Translations under genes and position numbers: made by a program | Notes under the pieces: generated by a model | Told to the model about the DNA's origin: nothing | Seen by the model: the letters and a program-made list of their open reading frames with translations, nothing else | Databases searched by the model: none | Shown here: positions 1-8,252 of the stretch, piece by piece | Layout of the letters: each line of letters begins with the position of its first letter | How positions within the stretch are numbered: the first letter of the stretch is position 1 | From: Pseudomonadota bacterium | Lineage (GTDB): Bacteria > Pseudomonadota > Gammaproteobacteria > Burkholderiales > Burkholderiaceae_F | Length of the DNA: 64,000 nucleotides | Reading direction: 5' to 3' | NCBI GenBank assembly: GCA_029778535.1 | Contig: JAKOQB010000067.1 | Location: forward strand, 1 to 64,000

Positions 1-161
1 GCTCGATGTGGGCCCTGGCGCACGCGTCCACCCCGCTGCAACTGGTGCTGGGCTTCCTCGCGGTCCTGCTGGGCGCGGCGAACGCCGCGGGCGGCTACGT
101 GGTGACCGAACGGATGTTGGGCATGTTCGCCACCAAGTCCGACAAGCCGAAGGAGGCCTGA
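1..161 (+). CDS. pntAB: NAD(P) transhydrogenase subunit alpha part 2, C-terminal fragment
   Basis: Only the last 52 codons are inside the window. They contain one hydrophobic segment followed by the motif VTERMLGMF and a short charged tail, which resembles the end of the small membrane subunit of the proton-translocating transhydrogenase in species with a split alpha subunit. Its AGGAGG end (151-156) also serves as the ribosome binding site of pntB, whose start lies 4 bases after the stop. The operon position strongly supports the call despite the truncation. Confidence 0.85.
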   Translation, partial: SMWALAHASTPLQLVLGFLAVLLGAANAAGGYVVTERMLGMFATKSDKPKEA

Positions 162-165
162 GGCC

Positions 166-1557
166 ATGTTCTGGCTCATCAACGGGGTGTACCTGATCGC
201 GGCCGTCCTGTTCATCCTCGGCCTGAAGGCGATGAGCTCGCCCAAGACGGCCAAGCGGGGCATCACCTGGGCCGGCGTCGGCATGCTGCTGGCCACCGTG
301 GCCACGTTCTTCATCCCGGCCGACGGCGGCGGCCTGCTGTTCTTCGCCCCCGGCAAGACCATCAACCTCATCCTGTGCCTGGTCGCGCTCGCGATCGGCG
401 CAGGGCTGGCGGCCTACCTGGGCAAGGTCGTCAAGATGACCGACATGCCGCAGATGGTGGCCATCTACAACGGCATGGGTGGCGGCGCCGCGGCCCTGAT
501 CGCCGCCGTGGAGTTCACCTCGGCCGAACCGCCCACGGGTTTGCACGCCGTCTTGGCGATGCTGGGCGCGTTCATCGGATCCGTGGCGTTCTCCGGATCG
601 ATCCTGGCCTGGGCCAAGCTGCAGGGCGTCATGAAGAAGGCCGTGCGCTGGCCGGTGCAGAACCTCGGTAACGTCGTGCACACCCTGATCACCCTGGCGC
701 TGGGCATCGCGATCGTCGTGGTCGGCCCGCACCCGGTGCTGGTCGTCGCCTTCTTCGCCATGAGCCTGATCCTGGGCCTGGCTCTGACCAGCCCGATCGG
801 CGGCGCCGACATGCCGGTGGTGGTGTCGATGTTGAACAGCTACTCGGGCTGGGCCGCCGCGGGCATCGGCTTTTCTCTGAACAACTCGATGCTGATCATC
901 GCAGGCTCGCTGGTCGGCTCCAGCGGCGCGATCCTTAGCTACATCATGTGCCGGGCGATGAACCGCTCGTTCTTCAACGTGATCCTCGGCGGCTTCGGCG
1001 GCGAGGTCGCGGGTCCGGCGGCGAGCGCGCAGCAGCGCCCGGTCAAGAGCGGCTCGCCCGACGACGCGGCGTTCCTGCTGGCGAACGCGGAGAGCGTGAT
1101 CATCGTTCCCGGCTACGGGCTGGCGGTGGCGCGCGCGCAGCACCCGCTGAAGGAACTGGCCGACAAGCTGCGCGCCAAGGGCATCAACGTCCGCTACGCG
1201 ATCCATCCGGTCGCCGGCCGCATGCCCGGCCACATGAACGTGCTGCTCGCCGAGGCCGAGGTGCCGTACGACCAGGTGTTCGAGATGGAGGACATCAATC
1301 CGGAGTTCGCCGACACCGACGTCGCGCTGATCCTCGGCGCCAACGACGTGGTCAACCCCGCGGCCAAGGACCCCAAGTCGCCGATCGCCGGCATGCCGAT
1401 CCTGGAGGCGTACAAGGCGCGCCAGGTGATCGTCAACAAGCGCTCGATGGCGAGCGGCTACGCGGGGCTGGACAACGAGCTCTTCTACATGGACAAGACG
1501 ATGATGGTCTTCGGCGACGCGAAGAAGGTCATCGAGGAGATCGGCAAGGCGGTGTGA
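166..1557 (+). CDS. pntB: NAD(P) transhydrogenase subunit beta
   Basis: This is the 463-residue beta subunit of the inner-membrane enzyme that uses the proton gradient to reduce NADP+ with NADH. The first ~260 residues are a series of membrane helices. The C-terminal third is the cytoplasmic NADP(H)-binding domain, with the family motif GYGLAVARAQH, then VAGRMPGHMNVLLAEA and GANDVVNPAA. The length matches full PntB proteins. The ATG at 166 is preceded by AGGAGG inside the end of pntAB, so the two are translated as an operon. The gene ends at a palindromic repeat that may help terminate the transcript. Confidence 0.97.
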   Translation: MFWLINGVYLIAAVLFILGLKAMSSPKTAKRGITWAGVGMLLATVATFFIPADGGGLLFFAPGKTINLILCLVALAIGAGLAAYLGKVVKMTDMPQMVAIYNGMGGGAAALIAAVEFTSAEPPTGLHAVLAMLGAFIGSVAFSGSILAWAKLQGVMKKAVRWPVQNLGNVVHTLITLALGIAIVVVGPHPVLVVAFFAMSLILGLALTSPIGGADMPVVVSMLNSYSGWAAAGIGFSLNNSMLIIAGSLVGSSGAILSYIMCRAMNRSFFNVILGGFGGEVAGPAASAQQRPVKSGSPDDAAFLLANAESVIIVPGYGLAVARAQHPLKELADKLRAKGINVRYAIHPVAGRMPGHMNVLLAEAEVPYDQVFEMEDINPEFADTDVALILGANDVVNPAAKDPKSPIAGMPILEAYKARQVIVNKRSMASGYAGLDNELFYMDKTMMVFGDAKKVIEEIGKAV

Positions 1558-1560
1558 TGG

Positions 1561-1636
1561 GTGTCATTCCCGCGCAAGCGGGAATCCAGTGGCGTTGCTC
1601 GCATTGGCTGGATGCCCGCTTGCGCGGGCATGACAC
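1561..1636. repeat. 76-bp palindromic intergenic repeat
   Basis: Two 29-base arms, 1561-1589 and 1608-1636, are inverted copies with 27 of 29 positions matching. Each arm is itself a short hairpin built around CCCGCGCAAGCGGG. The left arm starts GTGTCATTCCCGC. A related copy lies at 22930-23001 and a rearranged one at 22688-22783. It starts 3 bases after the pntB stop and could work as a transcript end. The in-frame translation MSFPRKRESS is repeat-derived and not a real protein start. Confidence 0.9.
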
Positions 1637-1650
1637 CATCCTCGTTTCTC

Positions 1651-3000
1651 ATGCCCCACCTGTTACGCCACGCGCTGATCTCGACGCGCGACCTCGTGGT
1701 CAGCGCAGCGCCATTCGTCCTTCTCGCGCTGCTGCTGCTTTGGGGCGCCTTCATCGTGCTCGACCCCGCCCCGCCGCGCAAGGTCGTGCTGGCGACCGGC
1801 CCCGAACAGGGCGCGTACGCGGAGTTCGGCAAGCGCTACGCGGAGGAACTGAAGCGCTACGGCATCACGGTCGCGCTGCGCGGCACGCAGGGCGCGGCCG
1901 AGAACCTGCGCCTGCTGCGCGACCCGTCGTCGGGCGTCGATCTCGCGTTCATGCAGGGCGGCGCGGGCGACGCGCTGTACGCGATCGACGAGGCGGGGCA
2001 GGACGCTGGGCTCGTCGCGCTCGGCAACCTGTTCTACGAGCCGGTGTGGGTGTTCTATCGCACCGCCGCTGTCAAGGACGAGGCACTCACGCAGCTCACG
2101 CAACTGAAGGGCCTGCGCGTGAACATCGGCGCGGTCGGCAGCGGCGCGGCCAACCTGGTGACCAAGCTGCTGCACGCCAACCGCGTCGAACAGAACGACC
2201 TGACGCTGACCCGGCTGGCGCCGACGCCGGCGGTGGTCGCGCTGCTGGCGGGCGAGCTCGACGCGCTGGTGTTCGTCTCCGCGCCCGAGTCGCCACTGGT
2301 GCGGATGTTGCTGCAGACGCCGGGCATCGGCCTGCTCGACTTCGTGCAGGCGGATGCGTACGCGCGCCAGTTCGCGTTCGTCGACGCGCTGAAACTTCCG
2401 CGCGGCGTGGTCGATCTGGCGCGCGACATCCCGGCGCACGACGTGCGCCTGGTCGCGGCGACTTCGACGATGGTCGCGCGCGCAGGCACGCATCCGGCGC
2501 TGATCCAGCTCTTCGTGCAGGCTGCGCGCCGCGTCCACGGCGGCACGTCGTGGTTCAGCGCGGTCGGCCAGTTTCCGAACGCCGCCGTGACCGAGTTCCC
2601 GCTCGCGCGCGAGGCGGAGCGCTACTACCGCAGCGGCCCGCCGCTGCTGCAGCGCTATCTGCCGTACTGGCTCGCGAACCTGATCGACCGCATGTGGGTG
2701 GTGCTGGTGTCGATCATCGCGGTGCTGATCCCGCTGTCGCGCGTGGTGCCGCCGCTGTACGAGTTCCGCATCCGCTCGCGCATCTTCCGCTGGTACGCGC
2801 AGCTGCGCGACATCGAGGAGTCCGCCGGCGCCGCCGACGCGCAGCCCGCGCGCCTGCTGGAGCGGCTCGACGCGCTCGACGCCAAGGTGGAACATATCCA
2901 CGTGCCGCTGTCCTACGCGGACGAGCTGTACGCGCTGCGCAGTCACATCGAGATGGTGCGCGGCCGGCTGCGCTCAGCGACGGCCGGCGCCGTCACCTGA
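1651..3000 (+). CDS. TAXI-family TRAP solute-binding protein, membrane anchored
   Basis: The 449-residue protein has an N-terminal membrane segment (about residues 12-36), a periplasmic binding domain beginning KVVLATGPEQGAYAEF, and a second membrane segment near residues 348-370 followed by a cytoplasmic-type tail. This is the two-helix architecture of membrane-bound TAXI proteins. A longer frame opens at 1561, but its first 30 codons are a palindromic repeat, so the ATG at 1651 is preferred. No TRAP permease genes are adjacent, and the ligand cannot be inferred. Confidence 0.85.
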   Translation: MPHLLRHALISTRDLVVSAAPFVLLALLLLWGAFIVLDPAPPRKVVLATGPEQGAYAEFGKRYAEELKRYGITVALRGTQGAAENLRLLRDPSSGVDLAFMQGGAGDALYAIDEAGQDAGLVALGNLFYEPVWVFYRTAAVKDEALTQLTQLKGLRVNIGAVGSGAANLVTKLLHANRVEQNDLTLTRLAPTPAVVALLAGELDALVFVSAPESPLVRMLLQTPGIGLLDFVQADAYARQFAFVDALKLPRGVVDLARDIPAHDVRLVAATSTMVARAGTHPALIQLFVQAARRVHGGTSWFSAVGQFPNAAVTEFPLAREAERYYRSGPPLLQRYLPYWLANLIDRMWVVLVSIIAVLIPLSRVVPPLYEFRIRSRIFRWYAQLRDIEESAGAADAQPARLLERLDALDAKVEHIHVPLSYADELYALRSHIEMVRGRLRSATAGAVT

Positions 3001-3016
3001 TCGCCGGGAGCACGCC

Positions 3017-3640
3017 ATGCGAGAAACCGATTCCGTCCTGCTCGTCGTCGACGTGCAGAACGATTTCCTGCCGGGCGGCGCGCTCGCGGTGCCGCGCGGC
3101 GACGAGGTGATCGCGGTGATCAACCGGCTCGCTCCGCGCTTCGCCAACGTGATCCTGACGCAGGACTGGCATCCGCGCGGGCACGTGTCGTTCGCGTCGA
3201 GCCACGCGGGCAAGCGGCCGTTCGAGACGATCGAACTCGCGTACGGGCCTCAGGTGCTGTGGCCCGATCACTGCGTGCAGGGCACCCCGGGAGCGGCGTT
3301 CGCCGCCGCGCTCGACATCGCGCACGCGCAGGCGATCGTGCGCAAGGGCTATCACGCGCACACCGACAGCTACTCCGCGTTTCTCGAGGCCGATCGCGTC
3401 ACGCCGACCGGGCTCGCGGGCCTGCTGCGCGAACGCGGCATCCGCACCTTGTACGGTGTCGGTCTCGCCACCGACTTCTGCGTCGCGTGGAGCCTGCTCG
3501 ACGCGAAGCGCGCCGGATTCGATGCGGTGCTGGTCGAGGATGCGTGCCGTGCGATCGACACGCAGGGCTCGCTGGCGCAGGCGCGCGCGCAACTGGCCGC
3601 GGCCGGTGTGCGCGCGATCGCAAGCGACGCGCTTGCATGA
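3017..3640 (+). CDS. pncA: Nicotinamidase (PncA family)
   Basis: This 207-residue cysteine hydrolase probably deaminates nicotinamide to nicotinate in NAD salvage. The expected triad is visible: D12 in VVDVQNDF, K110 in IVRKGYHAH and C155 in GLATDFCVAW. Metal-site residues D50 and H52 lie in the TQDWHP motif, and H85 is in WPDHCVQG. The ATG at 3017 is preceded by a GGGAG-like site. It lies 16 bases after the TAXI gene on the same strand and may be co-transcribed. An isochorismatase relative is less likely because the metal-binding residues are present. Confidence 0.92.
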   Translation: MRETDSVLLVVDVQNDFLPGGALAVPRGDEVIAVINRLAPRFANVILTQDWHPRGHVSFASSHAGKRPFETIELAYGPQVLWPDHCVQGTPGAAFAAALDIAHAQAIVRKGYHAHTDSYSAFLEADRVTPTGLAGLLRERGIRTLYGVGLATDFCVAWSLLDAKRAGFDAVLVEDACRAIDTQGSLAQARAQLAAAGVRAIASDALA

Positions 3641-3758
3641 GCGCGCCGAGCCGCCTCAAGCGCGAATCCCAGAGCGCCCAGCGCGAGGGTCGTTCAGAGA
3701 GCGCGCCGAGCCGCCGCACACGCGCGGCCCTGACGCGCAGCGCGAGGGTGGCCGGGTG
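3639..3758. repeat. Two diverged 60-bp tandem units
   Basis: The 60-base segment starting GAGCGCGCCGAGCCGCC at 3639 is followed by a second copy starting with the same 17 bases at 3699. Both copies also share GCGCGAGGGT at matching offsets, while the middle has diverged. The first copy overlaps the pncA stop codon. The spacer ends at the GTG start of the DUF3422 gene. Confidence 0.75.
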
Positions 3759-3790
3759 AGTCCGCACGGCCCGCGCGCGGCGGAGCGCCG

Positions 3791-5116
3791 GTGACCGACG
3801 CGATCCGGCTGCCGGCGGTGCATCCGCTCGCCAGAGGGCTGGCGGACGAAGTCCACGCGCGGCCGCCGGTGGCGATCGAGCGGCCCAGCGTCATCTCGGC
3901 GCTCGCACTGCTGCGCCGGCCGGGTGACGACGACGATTTCGCGCCGATGCAGACGCTGCTGGCAAGGCACGGCCTGCCGACCGCGGCGCCGAGCGGACCG
4001 CACGCGGTCGTGCAGATCGATGGACTGCGCGTCAAGTGGGAGCGGCACAGCGAATTCACCAGCTACACGTTCGTGCACGCGCTCGCGGCCGAACCGCGGG
4101 CGGCACCGGCGCGGCTGGCGACCGCGCTGGAGGCCGTGCCGCCCGACTGGCTGGCCGCGCTGCCCGGGCAACTGATCAAGGCGATCGACATCACCTTCGT
4201 GCCGGCGGGCGATGCGGCGCCCGCCGCCGAAAGCCTGGCCACCCTGTTCGGCGGACCCACGCTGGTTGGATGTGGCGTGTCCGATGCCGCAGCGTGGGTG
4301 TTCACCGATTTCCAGTTGGGCGACGACGGCCGCGGCCGCTGGCTGGTGCTCGACGCGCGCCTGACGCGCGGGCAGCGCGCGCGCGTGGTGCAGCGCCTGA
4401 TCGAGATCGACGTCTATCGCGTGATGGCGATGCTGGCGTTCCCGGTGGCGCGCGCGTTCGCGGCGTCGCTGACCGACGCGGAGGCGCGGCTGTCGGCGAT
4501 CACCGCGCGTATCGCGCAGCTCGGCGCCGGCGGCATCGCGAGCACGGCCGGCGAGCACGACGAGCGCGCGTTGCTCGACGACCTGACCCGGCTCGCGGCC
4601 GATGTCGAACACGGCGTCGCCTCGTCGGCGTTCCGCTTCGCCGCCGCGCGGGCGTACTGGCAGATCGTGCAGACGCGCATGGGCGAACTGCGCGAGACGC
4701 GGCTGCCGGGCGTGCCGACGATCAGCGAATTCCTCGGCCGGCGGCTGGCGCCCGCGATGGAAACGGTTATCGCCACCGCGCGCCGGCAGCAGGAGCTGTC
4801 GGCCCGCGTGGCACGCGCCAGCGAACTGCTGCGCACGCGCGTGGACATCGCGCGCGAGGAGCAGAACCATCGGCTGCTCGCGGCGATGGAACGGCGCGGC
4901 AAGCTGTCGCTGCGCCTGCAGCAGACGGTCGAAGGCCTGTCGGTGGCTGCGATCACGTACTACGCGGCCGGCCTGGTCGGCTATCTGGCCAAGGCGCTGC
5001 ACGCGGCCTGGCCCACGGTGAATCCCGACTGGGTCACCGCCGGCTCGATTCCGATCCTGGCACTGCTGATCTGGCGCGGCGTGCACCGGATACGGCGCGA
5101 ACTCGCGCGCGACTGA
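3791..5116 (+). CDS. DUF3422 family protein, membrane anchored
   Basis: The 441-residue product begins with the DUF3422 hallmark HPLARGLADEVHARPP and continues with HSEFTSYTFVHAL. A long alpha-helical middle section is followed by two hydrophobic segments near the C-terminus (around ITYYAAGLVGYLAKAL and AGSIPILALLIW), so it is probably anchored in the inner membrane with the bulk in the cytoplasm. The GTG start at 3791 is chosen because the family motif begins 10 residues later. The molecular function of the family is not known to me. Confidence 0.88.
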   Translation: MTDAIRLPAVHPLARGLADEVHARPPVAIERPSVISALALLRRPGDDDDFAPMQTLLARHGLPTAAPSGPHAVVQIDGLRVKWERHSEFTSYTFVHALAAEPRAAPARLATALEAVPPDWLAALPGQLIKAIDITFVPAGDAAPAAESLATLFGGPTLVGCGVSDAAAWVFTDFQLGDDGRGRWLVLDARLTRGQRARVVQRLIEIDVYRVMAMLAFPVARAFAASLTDAEARLSAITARIAQLGAGGIASTAGEHDERALLDDLTRLAADVEHGVASSAFRFAAARAYWQIVQTRMGELRETRLPGVPTISEFLGRRLAPAMETVIATARRQQELSARVARASELLRTRVDIAREEQNHRLLAAMERRGKLSLRLQQTVEGLSVAAITYYAAGLVGYLAKALHAAWPTVNPDWVTAGSIPILALLIWRGVHRIRRELARD

Positions 5117-5335
5117 CTCTGCGCACGCATCAGTTACCACGCTCGCGTTTCACGCGATGTTGGTAGCGCGAGTTTGCCCTTCGACCGACGTGCGCGCGCG
5201 ATGTTCCGCGCCCGTTGCGCATTCGCGCTTCATCGATCGCGATTAGCGAAAGGCGTGGATTTCGCCGGCGGCGCCGCGCGACTAGGTTTGCCCCTGCGCG
5301 CAAGCGCATCGAGCAACTGACCCAAGGAGGTTCCG

Positions 5336-5593
5336 ATGAAGCAGATCCTGTACGCCATTCTCACCACGACCGCGATGGCGTGGAGCGGCACCGCGTTCGC
5401 GCAGGCGATGAACTGCAGCGAGGAGATCCGCAAGGTCGACGAAGCGCTCGGCAGGACCGCGAAGATGGATCCGCCGCGCGTCGAGGCGGTGCGCAAGCTG
5501 CGCGACGAGGCGCACAGGCTGCAGACCGAAGGCAAGACCGCCGAGTGCCTGGCGACGATCGAGCGCGCCAAGGCGATGCTCGAAATCAAGTAG
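5336..5593 (+). CDS. Small secreted hypothetical protein
   Basis: This 85-residue protein has a clear signal peptide (MKQILYAILTTTAMAW... ending at AFAQA) and a mature part of about 60 mostly helical, charged residues with two cysteines (in MNCSEEI and AECLAT). A strong AAGGAGG site precedes the ATG. The cysteine pair could form a disulfide in the periplasm. No family is recognised. Confidence 0.7.
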   Translation: MKQILYAILTTTAMAWSGTAFAQAMNCSEEIRKVDEALGRTAKMDPPRVEAVRKLRDEAHRLQTEGKTAECLATIERAKAMLEIK

Positions 5594-5731
5594 GTCGCAG
5601 CAAGCGGCGCACCGATCGCGGCCGTCGCCGCCGGCTGCAGTTCGGTGCGCCGTGCCTGCGCTTCGTCGCAGGGCCGCCGCCGCCGGATCGCCGCGCGCGA
5701 TACTGGCGGCGGCAATGCAACGGAGACATGG

Positions 5732-6496
5732 ATGCGGCGAAGGAGGTGGATGCTGATCGCGCTCGCGGCTGCGACGATGCCGGCGCGGCCGGACGAGGCG
5801 GCCGCCGCGAGCCGACGCGCCGGCTTCACGTTCGGCGGCGGGCCGCGCGTCACCGGCTCGGGCCATGTGATCGAGGAAGTGCGCCCGCTGTCCGGCTTTT
5901 CGGCGCTGGTGCTCAGGGCGCCGGTCGACGTGACGCTGAAGGCCGGAGCCGCCGAGCGCATCACGCTGCGCGCCGACGACAACATCATGCCGCTGATCGT
6001 GACCCGCGTGATCAACGGCGAACTTGAAATCGACACCAAGAGCCGGACCTCGTTCTCGACCCGGACGCCGCTGAAGGCGACGGTGGAGTTCAAGCAGCTC
6101 AACGCGATCCGGATCAAGGCCTCGGGCGACGTGCGCGCGGACACGATCAAGACGCCGGTGCTTGAGATCGTGATCGGCGGCTCCGGCGACGTGGCGATCG
6201 ACCGCGTCGACATCGATGCGCTCGCGGTCTCGGTGTCCGGCAGCGGCGACCTGGTCGCACGCGGCCGCGCCAGTTCCGTCGGTGTCGTGGTCGAAGGCTC
6301 GGGCGACGTCAAGCTCGCCGACGTGGAGGCGAAAGAGGCGGCGGTGCGCATCCGCGGCAGCGGCGACGTGACCGTCAACGCGGCGGAGCGCCTCGAGGTC
6401 GACCTCGCCGGGTCCGGCGACGTGCGCTATCGCGGCTCGCCTCGGGTAACGAAGAAGGTGCGCGGATCGGGGTCGGTCGAACCGTTGAAGCCATGA
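5732..6496 (+). CDS. GIN-domain (DUF2807) auto-transporter-adhesin-head-like protein
   Basis: The mature protein is a beta-helix-like DUF2807/GIN domain. A G-S-G-D-V/L motif recurs six times at roughly regular spacing (ASGDVRAD, GSGDVAID, GSGDLVAR, GSGDVKLA, GSGDVTVN, GSGDVRYR), as expected for stacked beta turns. The ATG at 5732 gives a short signal peptide (RRRRWMLIALAAATMPA) and has a CGGAGA site upstream; a second in-frame ATG at 5750 is possible. The length is 254 residues. It is probably exported to the periplasm or outer surface. Its role is unknown. Confidence 0.82.
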   Translation: MRRRRWMLIALAAATMPARPDEAAAASRRAGFTFGGGPRVTGSGHVIEEVRPLSGFSALVLRAPVDVTLKAGAAERITLRADDNIMPLIVTRVINGELEIDTKSRTSFSTRTPLKATVEFKQLNAIRIKASGDVRADTIKTPVLEIVIGGSGDVAIDRVDIDALAVSVSGSGDLVARGRASSVGVVVEGSGDVKLADVEAKEAAVRIRGSGDVTVNAAERLEVDLAGSGDVRYRGSPRVTKKVRGSGSVEPLKP

Positions 6497-6536
6497 GGCA
6501 TTACAGTTCGCGCGGGCTTCCTCGCCGCGCGAACCC

Positions 6537-8252
6537 ATGACCCAGATCCCGGATCGCCCGTGGCTGCGCTACTACGGCGCGGTCCCGCACAGCCTCAGCT
6601 ACCCGCCGGTGACGCTGTATGTCGCGGTCGCCGCCGGCGCGCAGAAGACGCCGGACGCGGTCGCGTGGGAATTCTTCGGCACCAGGTCCACCTATCGCGA
6701 GCTGCTCGCAGCGATCGACCGGTGCGCCGGCGCGCTCGCTTCGCTGGGATTGAAACCGGGCGACCGGCTGCTGATCTCGATGCCGACCGCGCCGGCCGGC
6801 ATCATCGCGTTCTACGCGGCGAACAAGCTCGGCGTGGTGCCGGCGCTGATCCATCCGCTGTCGACCGCGCCGGAGATCGAGCACTACCTGAACGCCAGCG
6901 GCGCGCGCGTGGCGCTGACGCTCGATGCGTTCTATCCCGTGTTCGCGCAGGTGCAGCCGAGGCAGCCGCTCGCGCACATCGTGCTGGCGAAGATCGGCGA
7001 CTACCTGTCGCCGCTGAAACGCTTCGGCTTCTGGCTGACCAAGGGCCGCAAGATCGCGGCCATCCCGAACGATGCGCGCGTGCGCTGGTGGAAGGACCTG
7101 ATGGCCGCGCCGCAGCCGCGCGTGATGCGCGCGAAGGCCGGGCCCGACGATCCGGCCGCGATCCTGTTCTCCGGCGGCACGACCGGGCTGCCGAAGGGCA
7201 TCGTGCTGTCGAGCCGCAACCTGATCGCCGAAGGCATGCAGGCGGCCGCGTGGGGCGGCATGGGGCCGGGCGACTCGATCCTCGCGATCCTGCCGATCTT
7301 TCACGGCTTCGGCCTCGGCGTGTGCGTGAACGCCGCGTTCATGGCGGGCGGCAAATCGATCCTGGTGCCGCAGTTCTCGCCCGACATCGTGGCCAAGCTG
7401 CTGCGCACCGCGCGGCCGAACATCCTGGTCGGCGTGCCGACGCTGTTCGACGCGCTGTCGAAGGATCCGTCGCTCGCCAAGGCCGACCTGTCGTGCCTGC
7501 GCGCGTGTTTCTCCGGCGCCGACACGCTGCCGCGACCGGTGAAGGAGCGCTTCGAGCAGCTGGTCGCGTCGCACGGCGGCAAGGTGCGGCTGCTCGAAGG
7601 CTACGGGCTGACGGAGGCGGTGACCGCGATCATGGCGATGCCGGTCACCGAGTACCGCGAAGGCTCGATCGGCATTCCGTTCCCCGACATGGATGCGAAG
7701 ATCTGCCGCTACGGCACGACGGAAGACCTGCCGCCGGGAGAAGAGGGCGAGATCTGCGTGGCCGGCCCGGCGGTGATGCTGGGCTATCTCGACGATCCCG
7801 ACGCGACCGCGCAGACGCTGAAGGTGCATGCCGACGGCCGCACGTGGCTGCACACCGGCGACCTCGGCAAGCGCGACGCCGACGGCTTCTTCTATTTCAC
7901 CGTGCGTGCGAAGCGGATGATCAAATCGTCGGGATTCAATGTCTATCCGGCGCAGGTCGAACACGTGCTGTACCAGCACCCGCTGGTGGCCGAGGCGTGC
8001 GTGATCGGCGTGCCCGACGAGGCGCAGGTCGAGCGCGTGAAGGCGGTGGTCGTGCTGAAGGACCCGGCGCAGGAGACCGACGCGAGCGCGCAGCAATTGA
8101 TCGACTTCTGTCGCGAGCGACTGATCAAGTGGTCGTGTCCGCGCGAAATCGAGTTCCGGCGCGCGCTGCCGAAGACGCGCGTCGGCAAGATCGACTTCAA
8201 GGTGCTGGTGGCCGAGCACGTCGCTCGGCACGCCGAAAGGAGCTGCGCATGA
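6537..8252 (+). CDS. Acyl-CoA ligase (AMP-dependent synthetase)
   Basis: This 571-residue adenylate-forming enzyme carries the phosphate-binding loop [11 protein letters not shown] at residues 211-221, the [12 protein letters not shown] motif, the hinge [15 protein letters not shown] and the C-terminal catalytic lysine region [11 protein letters not shown]. It should activate a carboxylic acid to its CoA thioester; chain length cannot be read from sequence, though the fold suits medium or long acyl chains. Its stop codon overlaps the start of the next gene (ATGA at 8249-8252). That coupling suggests the ThDP enzyme acts on the acyl-CoA made here. Confidence 0.9.
   Translation: MTQIPDRPWLRYYGAVPHSLSYPPVTLYVAVAAGAQKTPDAVAWEFFGTRSTYRELLAAIDRCAGALASLGLKPGDRLLISMPTAPAGIIAFYAANKLGVVPALIHPLSTAPEIEHYLNASGARVALTLDAFYPVFAQVQPRQPLAHIVLAKIGDYLSPLKRFGFWLTKGRKIAAIPNDARVRWWKDLMAAPQPRVMRAKAGPDDPAAILFSGGTTGLPKGIVLSSRNLIAEGMQAAAWGGMGPGDSILAILPIFHGFGLGVCVNAAFMAGGKSILVPQFSPDIVAKLLRTARPNILVGVPTLFDALSKDPSLAKADLSCLRACFSGADTLPRPVKERFEQLVASHGGKVRLLEGYGLTEAVTAIMAMPVTEYREGSIGIPFPDMDAKICRYGTTEDLPPGEEGEICVAGPAVMLGYLDDPDATAQTLKVHADGRTWLHTGDLGKRDADGFFYFTVRAKRMIKSSGFNVYPAQVEHVLYQHPLVAEACVIGVPDEAQVERVKAVVVLKDPAQETDASAQQLIDFCRERLIKWSCPREIEFRRALPKTRVGKIDFKVLVAEHVARHAERSCA

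Noticed and set aside
5117..5335. Possible gene or terminator in the spacer after the DUF3422 gene
   Set aside because: Short inverted pairs (CTCGCG/CGCGAG around 5142-5172) are present but there is no T tract and no frame with a start and ribosome site; nothing firm can be claimed.
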